From positions 1-13,356 of the forward strand of contig JAEDGP010000050.1 in NCBI GenBank assembly GCA_016297405.1: DNA of 13,356 nt, read 5' to 3'. This DNA comes from Treponema sp. (lineage in GTDB: Bacteria; Spirochaetota; Spirochaetia; Treponematales; Treponemataceae). This document shows positions 1 to 5,482 of this stretch, piece by piece. The position numbers and the translations under genes were made by a program. Within the stretch, counting starts at the first letter, position 1. Each line of letters begins with the position of its first letter. The notes under the pieces are model-generated. The model saw only the letters and a program-made list of their open reading frames with translations. It searched no databases and was not told the origin of the DNA.

Positions 1-252
1 CTTTGAAATAAGTTGCAAGCCTTCATTCATGGGGATGGACTTGAAACCAGTGGTTGAGTCTGCATTCAATGCAAAGTTTGTGCCTGTTACATGAACGGAA
101 AAACCACAATCCTAAATCGCCATTGCTTATTGGCGAGCCTTCTTCGCTTGATAAAATATCGACGCCAGTTCAAAAAAGCTGGCTGGTGGATGAAATGGAA
201 TTGCCGTTTTAGTTTGCAAAGATTTTCGTGTTGTGCTATAGGAAATTTATTT
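1..252. other. Left-edge stretch with no gene that can be called
   Basis: Positions 2-94 on the plus strand are open from the window edge to a TGA (30 codons). About 110-1 on the minus strand is also open, running off the edge. Neither has a motif I recognise, so a gene end or a repeat at the edge cannot be separated. From 95 to 252 I see only AT-rich non-coding sequence. The open frame at 91-405 has no ribosome binding site and runs into the antisense of the tRNA, so it is not a gene. Confidence 0.4.
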
Positions 253-286
253 AAAAAAATAAAATCCAGCTTTCGCTGGATTTTAT
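253..286 (-). terminator. Intrinsic terminator after tRNA-Ile2
   Basis: A perfect 12-bp stem (259-270 with 275-286, core AAATCCAGC/GCTGGATTT) closes a four-base loop TTTC. On the minus strand it is followed by a run of seven T from 259 down to 253. This is the classical shape for ending the tRNA transcript, which comes from the right. Confidence 0.75.
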
Positions 287-364
287 TGGGCCATACGTCT
301 CTTCGAGCCGTTTGTCCTATAGGAAGTGATTTAATTCAATTTTCTCACTTCGTTACGAAAATTG

Positions 365-437
<73 letters not shown>

Positions 438-464
438 GTAGAGGTACCAAAAAGTACTTGATTC

Positions 465-493
465 AATATAACATTTTGGAGATTTTTATTCAA
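465..493 (-). promoter_or_regulatory. Promoter of the tRNA gene
   Basis: On the minus strand TTGAAT (493-488) and TATATT (470-465) are 17 bases apart. A start near 458 would leave a leader of about 20 bases before the mature tRNA end at 437. The -35 box lies in the loop of the hairpin at 474-515. Confidence 0.6.
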
Positions 494-515
494 TGGGAAG
501 TGAAAATCTCCAAAA
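474..515 (-). terminator. Hairpin after metY, possible terminator
   Basis: A perfect 13-bp inverted repeat (474-486 TTTTGGAGATTTT with 503-515) encloses a 16-base loop. It stands 35 bases after the metY stop codon and is the only strong hairpin before the tRNA. No T-run follows the stem, only T inside the arms, so it is a weak match to a classical terminator. It may also act as an mRNA 3'-end stabiliser. Confidence 0.45.
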
Positions 516-549
516 CAGCCATTTGTTTTACATAAACCTGTCCAAATTT

Positions 550-1842
550 TTAATTCTCAATTCTCGCAAATGCCTGATCCAAATCTGCAATAATGTCATC
601 GATATGTTCTGTGCCAATGCTCAATCGGATTGTGCTTTGACTGATTCCCTGATCGGCAAGTTCAGCTTCTGAAAGTTGGCTGTGAGTTGTTGTGGCAGGG
701 TGGATTACAAGGGATTTAACATCGGCAACATTGGCTAGAAGACTGAAAATTTTTAGATTGTCGATAAATTTCCAGGCAGTTTCTTTTCCACCTTTTATTT
801 CAAATGTAAAAATTGAACCAGCACCTAATGGAAAATATTTTTTGTAAAGTCCGTGTTCCGGGTGATTTTCCAAAGAAGGATGATTTACTTTTGTTACCAA
901 AGGATGCTTGTTCAGATATTCTACAACTTTAAGTGCATTAGAAACATGGCGTTCAAGGCGAAGACTTAAAGTTTCAAGTCCCTGCAAAAGTATGAATGCG
1001 TTGAATGGGCTAATTGTGGCTCCTGTATCTCGTAAAATTACTGCACGGATTCTTGTAACATAGGCGGCACGACCAGCGGCTTCTGTAAATTTTACTCCGT
1101 GATAACTTGGATCACCTTCACTGAGCAAGGGGAACTTACCGCTGGCGGTCCAGTCAAAATTCCCGCTATCAACAATCACGCCACCAAGACTTGTCCCGTG
1201 ACCACCAATAAATTTTGTTGCTGAATGAACTACAATATCTGCACCGTGTTCAATAGGACGGAACAGAAATGGAGTTCCAAAGGTGTTGTCTACGATTAAA
1301 GGAATTTTGTGAGCGTGTGCGATCTTTGCAATTTCTTCTATATCAACGATGTTTGAGTTTGGATTTCCTAAGGTTTCTAGAAAAACAGCCTTTGTATTTT
1401 CCTGAATTGCTTTTTCAAAATTTGAAACATCGTTTCCGTCAACAAAAGTTGTGGTAATACCAAAATTTGCTAAGGTGTGAGCCAAAAGATTGTAGCTTCC
1501 GCCGTAAATAGTTTTCGCACTTACAATGTGATCTCCGTTTCCTGCTATATTCTGGAACGCATAGGTGATTGCTGCAGCTCCACTGGCAACTGCTAAACCT
1601 GCTACTCCACCTTCCAAAGCTGCAACCCGATCTTCAAAAACTCCTTGTGTTGAGTTAGTAAGGCGACCGTAGATATTTCCCGCATCGGAAAGTCCAAAAC
1701 GAGCTGCCGCATGTTCTGCATTATGAAAAACATAGGCTGCAGTTTGATAAATTGGAACTGCACGGGCATCTGTAGCTGGATCAGCATTTTCCTGCCCTAC
1801 GTGTAACTGTAATGTTTCGAAATGTAATTTATTTGTAGACAT
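550..1842 (-). CDS. metY: O-acetylhomoserine sulfhydrylase (MetY type, PLP-dependent)
   Basis: A 430-residue protein of the Cys/Met metabolism PLP-enzyme family. It joins O-acetylhomoserine with sulfide to give homocysteine, the direct-sulfhydrylation step of methionine synthesis, in the cytoplasm. Visible marks are Y-G-R (58-60), which binds the PLP phosphate across the dimer; the V-D-N-T segment around Asp185, which contacts the PLP ring nitrogen; and S-A-T-K-F-I-G-G-H-G with the PLP lysine at 210. The length and the insertion-bearing region at 225-260 (F-D-W-T ... F-P-L-L-S-E-G-D-P-S-Y-H-G) fit the long MetY/CysD branch rather than the roughly 390-residue cystathionine synthases and lyases. 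The start is set by AGGAG six bases upstream. The gene stands alone behind a 260-nt leader with a cysteine-rich peptide, which points to control by sulfur amino acid supply. Use of O-acetylserine to make cysteine is an alternative activity. Confidence 0.93.
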   Translation of the reverse strand: MSTNKLHFETLQLHVGQENADPATDARAVPIYQTAAYVFHNAEHAAARFGLSDAGNIYGRLTNSTQGVFEDRVAALEGGVAGLAVASGAAAITYAFQNIAGNGDHIVSAKTIYGGSYNLLAHTLANFGITTTFVDGNDVSNFEKAIQENTKAVFLETLGNPNSNIVDIEEIAKIAHAHKIPLIVDNTFGTPFLFRPIEHGADIVVHSATKFIGGHGTSLGGVIVDSGNFDWTASGKFPLLSEGDPSYHGVKFTEAAGRAAYVTRIRAVILRDTGATISPFNAFILLQGLETLSLRLERHVSNALKVVEYLNKHPLVTKVNHPSLENHPEHGLYKKYFPLGAGSIFTFEIKGGKETAWKFIDNLKIFSLLANVADVKSLVIHPATTTHSQLSEAELADQGISQSTIRLSIGTEHIDDIIADLDQAFARIEN

Positions 1843-1854
1843 AATATTCTCCTG

Positions 1855-1882
1855 TGTAAGGCGCCCGGTCAGAGGCGCCGGT
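1855..1882 (-). repeat. GC-rich hairpin repeat, copy next to metY start
   Basis: This is a 28-nt element matching 1944-1971 at 26 of 28 positions. On the minus strand it reads ACCGGCGCC-TCTGACCG-GGCGCC-TTACA. The two GGCGCC blocks can pair as a 6-bp stem, ending just upstream of the metY Shine-Dalgarno sequence. It could affect ribosome access or pair with the other copy. Its function is not known to me. Confidence 0.6.
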
Positions 1883-1903
1883 GGTCGATAGAAAAGCGTT
1901 AAG

Positions 1904-1927
1904 AAAAATTGCGATGCAACAATTTTT
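1904..1927 (-). promoter_or_regulatory. AT-rich hairpin in the metY leader, possible attenuator
   Basis: On the minus strand AAAAATTG and CAATTTTT form an 8-bp stem around an 8-base loop, and the 3' arm ends in five U followed by CUU. It lies between the two GC-rich repeats. The stem is weak, so a role as terminator of a transcription-attenuation switch is only a possibility. Confidence 0.3.
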
Positions 1928-1943
1928 TAGCTTGTCCAATTCA

Positions 1944-1971
1944 TGTAAGACGTCCGGTCAGAGGCGCCGGT
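1944..1971 (-). repeat. GC-rich hairpin repeat, copy next to the leader peptide
   Basis: This is the second copy of the 28-nt element, starting 19 bases after the leader peptide stop. It differs from the metY-proximal copy at two positions, so that GGCGCC there is GACGTC here. Both hexamers are perfect palindromes, so the two changes preserve self-complementarity. Confidence 0.6.
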
Positions 1972-1989
1972 ATTTAATATGAAAGTCAA

Positions 1990-2061
1990 TTAACAGCAAC
2001 GGATGCACATGACACCATTTCTAAAGTTTTCGCGTACTAATTTTTCAAAATAAAACTTCAT
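1990..2061 (-). CDS. Cysteine-rich leader peptide upstream of metY
   Basis: A 23-codon reading frame starts M-K-F-Y-F-E-K and ends V-M-C-I-R-C-C before TAA. It has a perfect ribosome binding site, GGAGG at 2072-2068, six bases before ATG, and lies about 40 bases after a strong promoter. Three of the last five residues are cysteine, right before the stop. Known attenuation peptides sense the amino acid in which their end is enriched, and cysteine-rich leader peptides are described before sulfur-metabolism genes in actinobacteria. I infer that ribosome stalling at the Cys codons when cysteinyl-tRNA is low changes folding of the RNA downstream (1843-1989) and so controls metY. The translation signal is seen; the regulatory role is inferred. 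A free-standing small protein is the alternative. Confidence 0.7.
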   Translation of the reverse strand: MKFYFEKLVRENFRNGVMCIRCC

Positions 2062-2098
2062 TTTGTGCCTCCGTAAAATTATATTACCTACTGCGTAA

Positions 2099-2136
2099 CT
2101 AGGAAATAGTATAAAGATGATTTCCTAGCAAGTCAA
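2099..2136 (-). promoter_or_regulatory. metY promoter with a palindromic operator
   Basis: On the minus strand TTGACT (2136-2131) and TATACT (2113-2108) are separated by exactly 17 bases. A 9-bp perfect palindrome, CTAGGAAAT-N12-ATTTCCTAG (2128-2120 and 2107-2099), spans the spacer, the -10 box and the likely start site near 2101. A dimeric repressor bound there would block initiation. The regulator cannot be named. Confidence 0.7.
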
Positions 2137-2226
2137 TAGGTTATTAATAATTTTCAGACTTTTAAAGTGTTTATGGGTACAGTGTGCACCCTTAGTAAGC
2201 GTCTTTGTGACTATCACACTAAATGA

Positions 2227-2299
2227 GGTGGTTTCGACAGGTGGTATCTTGAGCCCTTCGACAGGCTCAGGATACCACCTGTCGAAGGGCTCAACCACC
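2227..2299. repeat. REP-like compound palindrome between asnB and the metY promoter
   Basis: This 73-base element folds into one long imperfect hairpin. The arms share GGTGGTT, TCGACAGGTGGTATC and TGAGCC, with a 7-8 base bulge on one side and loop CTTCGACA. It is built from repeated TTCGACAGG and GAGCC units, a style seen in extragenic palindromic repeats. It lies after the asnB transcript and may stabilise or end it. Confidence 0.65.
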
Positions 2300-2314
2300 G
2301 CGAACTCGCACATC

Positions 2315-2389
2315 TTATTTGCTATAAGCAGAATCATGAACGCCACTAATTGCTCTTCCGCTTGGTTCGTCCATGTTTTTCCAGGCTTC
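2315..2389 (-). pseudogene. Remnant of a second asnB 3' end
   Basis: Twenty-four codons plus TAA on the minus strand encode a peptide with M-D-E-P-S-G-R-A-I-S-G-V-H-D-S-A-Y, clearly homologous to the last 24 residues of the intact AsnB (M-D-E-P-S-G-R-A-I-A-G-V-H-N-D-A-Y). Alignment stays codon by codon without gaps, but many third positions and some residues differ. Homology stops abruptly at 2389 (residue E of E-A-W), where sequence containing GTTCGCTGCGCTCACTT follows up to the asnB stop. No start codon or ribosome binding site belongs to it. It is either an old duplication or what remains of a resident gene after replacement by an incoming allele. Confidence 0.75.
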
Positions 2390-2430
2390 ATGTCGTTCGC
2401 TGCGCTCACTTACCTAGTTTGATTCGCAAA

Positions 2431-4221
2431 CTAGCCCTTGTATGCATCATTATGAACACCTGCAATTGCTCGTCCGCTTGGTTCATCCATTTTGCCCCAA
2501 CTTTCATCCCATTCAAGAGCTTTTGCAGTTGAACAGGCAACGCCGGCTTCGTGTGGAACTACCTTTGCGGCACTGTCGCTTGGGAACAGGCGGCTGTAGA
2601 TTTCGCGGTAGTAGTATTCTTCCTTTGTTTTTGGTGGGTTTACCGGGAAGCGGTTTTCACGGCGGGCAAATTCTGCATCGCTTACTTTTTCTTCTGTCAT
2701 CTTTTTAAGAGTATCAATCCAGTTGTAACCTACACCGTCAGAGAACTGTTCCTTCTGGCGCCATGCAATGTTTTCTGGAAGCATATCTTCGAATGCCTTA
2801 CGCAAAATCCATTTTTCCATTCTCTGATGGTTGAGCTTGTCGAAACCTCCAACTTTGGCATCTGGATTAATGATGTTCATCTTGTCTGATGGGTTCAATC
2901 TCATGGCAATGTCGATAAAGTCTTTGTCGAGGAATGGAACCCGGCCTTCAACACCCCAGGCCATAAGAGACTTGTTGGCGCGAAGACAGTCGTAAAGGTG
3001 AAGCTTGCTCATTTTGCGAACAAGTTCTTCGTGGAATTCCTGAGCGTTTGGAGCCTTGTGGAAATAAAGGTAACCGCCGAATAATTCGTCTGAACCTTCT
3101 CCAGAAAGAACCATCTTGATACCCATTGATTTGATTACGCGGGCAAGAAGATACATGGGAGTTGAAGCACGAACTGTTGTTATGTCGTAAGTTTCAATGT
3201 GATAGATTACATCTGGAAGAGCGTCTAGAGCTTCCTGGATTGTAAAGTGAACTTCGTGGTGAATTGTTCCGATGTAGTCTGCAGCTTTCTGAGCGGCGAT
3301 AAGGTCAGGAGAACCTTCAAGACCAACTGCGAAAGAGTGGAGCTGTGGCCACCATGCAGCTTCTTTTGAATCTGATTCAATGCGCTTTTTGCTGAATTTT
3401 TGTGTGATTGCAGCGATAATAGAAGAATCTAAACCACCAGAAAGAAGTACACCGTAAGGAACGTCTGACATAAGCTGAGCTTTTACAGCAGATTCAAGAC
3501 CGTTCTTAACTTTTTCGATAACAGCAGGGTTGATAACATCGCCCTTTTCGTCTGTAGCTTTAGGATTGTTTTTTACAGCGTCAAAAGATTCCCAGTCCCG
3601 TTTGTACCAGCGAACAGGTTTTTCGTCTTTTGAGTAGAAATAGTGGCCGTTAGGGAATTCTTCGATTGTTACGCATTCACCTTCAAGGGCTTTAAGTTCT
3701 GAACCAACGTAGTAGCGGCCCTGCTTGTCCCAGCCCTGATAAAGGGGAATTACACCGATTTCGTCGCGGCCGATAAGGTAAACATCGTTTTCTGAATCGT
3801 AAAGAGCAAAAGCGAAAATACCAGAAAGCTTTTCTATCATTTCGCCAAAGTCTTTCTTTTCATCGCGGTATTTTTTGTACAATGCAAGGATAACTTCACA
3901 GTCAGAACCTGTGCGGAACTGATACTTGCCTTCAAATTCTTTGCGGAGATCCTTGTGGTTGTAGATTTCACCGTTGGCAGCAAGGATGATCTTTTCGTCA
4001 TCAGAAACAAGCGGCTGCTTTCCAGAAAGCGGGTCAACGATAGAAAGACGTTCGTGACTCAAAATAGCATTATCACCTGTGTAAACACCGCTCCAGTCCG
4101 GACCGCGATGACGAATCTTCTTAGACATCTCAAGAACCTGCGCACGAAGCTGTTCCTTAAGACCTTCATCAATTGGCTGACTGCCACTGCTTAAATCAAA
4201 TGCTCCAACGAATCCACACAT
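2431..4221 (-). CDS. asnB: Asparagine synthetase B (glutamine-hydrolysing)
   Basis: A 596-residue cytoplasmic enzyme that makes asparagine from aspartate, glutamine and ATP. The start is fixed by M-C-G-F-V-G: Cys2 is the glutaminase nucleophile of the class II amidotransferase domain (about 2-190, with R-H-R-G-P-D at 37-42 and N-G-E-I-Y-N at 83-88). The synthetase domain carries the ATP PP-loop S-G-G-L-D-S at 261-266 and E-G-S-D-E-L-F-G-G-Y further on. The C-terminal part (W-R-Q-K-E-Q-F-S-D-G-V-G-Y) matches the E. coli AsnB type. Relative to my memory of E. coli AsnB there is an extra segment before M-E-K-W that includes G-G-F-D-K-L-N-H (458-465), whose DNA resembles a REP unit. No ribosome binding site precedes ATG. 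The stop codon sits in an 8-bp hairpin (2414-2434). A long structured leader suggests attenuation. Confidence 0.95.
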   Translation of the reverse strand: MCGFVGAFDLSSGSQPIDEGLKEQLRAQVLEMSKKIRHRGPDWSGVYTGDNAILSHERLSIVDPLSGKQPLVSDDEKIILAANGEIYNHKDLRKEFEGKYQFRTGSDCEVILALYKKYRDEKKDFGEMIEKLSGIFAFALYDSENDVYLIGRDEIGVIPLYQGWDKQGRYYVGSELKALEGECVTIEEFPNGHYFYSKDEKPVRWYKRDWESFDAVKNNPKATDEKGDVINPAVIEKVKNGLESAVKAQLMSDVPYGVLLSGGLDSSIIAAITQKFSKKRIESDSKEAAWWPQLHSFAVGLEGSPDLIAAQKAADYIGTIHHEVHFTIQEALDALPDVIYHIETYDITTVRASTPMYLLARVIKSMGIKMVLSGEGSDELFGGYLYFHKAPNAQEFHEELVRKMSKLHLYDCLRANKSLMAWGVEGRVPFLDKDFIDIAMRLNPSDKMNIINPDAKVGGFDKLNHQRMEKWILRKAFEDMLPENIAWRQKEQFSDGVGYNWIDTLKKMTEEKVSDAEFARRENRFPVNPPKTKEEYYYREIYSRLFPSDSAAKVVPHEAGVACSTAKALEWDESWGKMDEPSGRAIAGVHNDAYKG

Positions 4222-4242
4222 ACTCTTATAGCAAAAACCGTT

Positions 4243-4275
4243 AAAAAATCGATTTCCCGCGGAAAAAGCGATTTT
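4243..4275 (-). promoter_or_regulatory. asnB leader hairpin 3, terminator-like
   Basis: On the minus strand AAAATCG pairs with CGATTTT, with an inner stem TTTCC/GGAAA around CGC, then six U (4248-4243). It ends 22 bases before the asnB ATG. If it terminates transcription, asnB needs antitermination. GACCGCG about 40 bases upstream could pair with CGCGG of the hairpin as an alternative fold. Confidence 0.45.
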
Positions 4276-4320
4276 AGGTTTTTACCTACACCGTTCACGC
4301 GGTCAAATCGGAAATCCGTT

Positions 4321-4355
4321 AAAAAAAATCGCCACCGAATAGGGAGCAATTTTTT
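4321..4355 (-). promoter_or_regulatory. asnB leader hairpin 2, terminator-like
   Basis: An 11-bp stem forms between 4345-4355 and 4323-4333, with an 11-base loop and eight U on the minus-strand RNA. Two of the pairs are G-U in minus-strand RNA but would be A-C in plus-strand RNA, so the hairpin is built for the minus strand, the asnB direction. It is followed by TAACGG, as is hairpin 3. Confidence 0.45.
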
Positions 4356-4420
4356 AGGATTCTCCGTTTTTCAACTTTTTACGAATTATTTGCGTAACCC
4401 CCATAAAAGTTTTTAAAAAC

Positions 4421-4471
4421 AAAAAAGGCGTCTACCTGAAAGTACACTATGTACCCTTAGGTAGACGCCTT
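4421..4471 (-). terminator. asnB leader hairpin 1, strong intrinsic terminator
   Basis: A perfect 13-bp stem (AAGGCGTCTACCT, 4425-4437, with 4459-4471) holds an inner GTAC/GTAC stem and is followed on the minus strand by six T, G, five T. It is the best terminator in the window. It could end the YitT transcript, but the likely asnB promoter lies between the YitT gene and this hairpin, so it would also stop asnB transcripts about 60 bases after their start. Confidence 0.75.
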
Positions 4472-4485
4472 CGTCTGACATGTAT

Positions 4486-4514
4486 GTTATAGAAGAATTC
4501 AAAAAGATAGTCAA
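4486..4514 (-). promoter_or_regulatory. Likely promoter of asnB (or of a short RNA)
   Basis: On the minus strand TTGACT (4514-4509) and TATAAC (4491-4486) are 17 bases apart, five of six consensus matches each and the same -35 box as metY. The start would be near 4479, eight bases before hairpin 1. No better promoter was found between 4420 and the asnB start. Confidence 0.6.
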
Positions 4515-4597
4515 CAGGTGGTCTTGTTCTTTCATCAAAACGAGTGAGTGTTGGTGCAAAAACTTATTTGCTCCCTAAAAAACATGGTTTTGACTTG

Positions 4598-5452
4598 CTA
4601 ATCATTTGCCCTTTTATAAAAGCGACCTATAATTTCCTTTGACTGAATTACATTGATGAATGCGCTGGGGTCAACATTGCGAATCGCTTTTTCTAAAGCC
4701 CCTGATTCCTGAGATGAAACTACCGTATAAAGCATTTTGTGTTCATTGCCGGCATAGCAGCCTTTTCCTTGAAAAACTGTTGCATCATGGTTTGTTTTGT
4801 TTTTTATGATCTGATAAATTTCCTGATCTCTGTCGGTAATAATAATGAGGGTTGTTTTGGCATACTTTTTGTAAAGAAAATTCAGTCCCTGGGTTGAAAC
4901 ATACTGAAAAATGATAGAATAAAGGGCTGCATCCCAACCAACGATGATTCCTGCTGCAATCAGAACGCATGTATTAAACGCCAAAATCCAATTCCATGCA
5001 GATTTACCAGTTTTTTCAGAAATGAAAATAGCAATAAAATCAGTACCACCACTGGAACTGCCTGCAAAAAGACACAGACTTATCGCTACGGAGTTGACAA
5101 TGCCACCAAAAACGGCGCATAGAAGCATGTCTTCTGTGAGTTGTATTTCTGGAACAAAATCTGTAAGTAGACCGGATGCAAAAATCATAACTATGGAATA
5201 AAGAGTGAATCTTTTTCCAATTCGGCTGAATCCAAGAATTACTGGAAAAATATTCAGTGTAAAAATTAAAGGAGAATACGGAATGTATATCCCATAATTG
5301 GTTATAAAAGTTTTTTGAAGCAAAAGCGCAAGCCCGGTAAATCCGCCTGGAAAAAGATTTGCGCTATGAACAAAGGTGTTGATATTCAAAGCCATTATGG
5401 CTCCGCCAAAAATTACAAGCAATAGACGTTTTATGTCATTAAAAGTATTCAT
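4598..5452 (-). CDS. YitT-family inner membrane protein (DUF161 plus DUF2179)
   Basis: A 284-residue membrane protein. Five or six hydrophobic segments are visible at roughly 9-28, 38-50, 60-77, 83-100, 110-130 and 152-172. The family mark G-S-S-S-G-G-T-D-F-I-A is at 131-141. The soluble C-terminal DUF2179 domain (about 222-277) contains G-K-G-C-Y-A-G-N and K-M-L-Y-T-V-V. The family is widespread and its transport substrate is not firmly known, so no function is assigned. ATG at 5452 is chosen because the family's N-terminus starts just before the first membrane segment. It has no ribosome binding site, and a -10 box lies six bases upstream, suggesting a leaderless mRNA. The gene is divergent from the HAD gene. 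Confidence 0.88.
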   Translation of the reverse strand: MNTFNDIKRLLLVIFGGAIMALNINTFVHSANLFPGGFTGLALLLQKTFITNYGIYIPYSPLIFTLNIFPVILGFSRIGKRFTLYSIVMIFASGLLTDFVPEIQLTEDMLLCAVFGGIVNSVAISLCLFAGSSSGGTDFIAIFISEKTGKSAWNWILAFNTCVLIAAGIIVGWDAALYSIIFQYVSTQGLNFLYKKYAKTTLIIITDRDQEIYQIIKNKTNHDATVFQGKGCYAGNEHKMLYTVVSSQESGALEKAIRNVDPSAFINVIQSKEIIGRFYKRAND

Positions 5453-5458
5453 ATTGAT

Positions 5459-5464
5459 AATATA
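5459..5464 (-). promoter_or_regulatory. -10 box of the YitT gene, leaderless start
   Basis: TATATT on the minus strand is followed by six bases (ATCAAT) and then the ATG at 5452. With normal spacing transcription would start at or within a base or two of the start codon. At a 17-base spacer the -35 position reads TTCATT, which is the complement of the start of the opposite gene. Confidence 0.5.
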
Positions 5465-5470
5465 ACTCGG

Positions 5471-5476
5471 TATATT
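5471..5476 (+). promoter_or_regulatory. -10 box of the HAD gene, leaderless start
   Basis: TATATT is followed by six bases (AATAAA) and then the ATG at 5483, the mirror image of the arrangement on the other strand. The -35 position (5448-5453) reads TTCATA and overlaps the YitT start codon. Confidence 0.5.
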
Positions 5477-5482
5477 AATAAA

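Noticed and set aside
2227..2299. CRISPR-like array near asnB
   Set aside because: The repeats are nested inverted units without regular spacers, and no cas gene is present.
2125..2409. A 94-codon minus-strand open frame over the asnB remnant and the REP palindrome
   Set aside because: It reads the remnant in the wrong frame; the gap-free homology to AsnB lies in another frame, and the rest is repeat sequence.
4291..4310. A T-box-like core (GACCGCG on the minus strand) in the asnB leader
   Set aside because: Only part of the T-box bulge consensus is present, the G residues before ACCGCG are missing, and I could not find a Stem I with an Asn specifier codon. An attenuator of another kind is possible, so only the hairpins are reported.
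4359..4404. A 16-codon frame in the asnB leader starting M-G-V-T-Q, as a second leader peptide
   Set aside because: It has no ribosome binding site, only one Asn codon, and its start lies after the first strong terminator hairpin.
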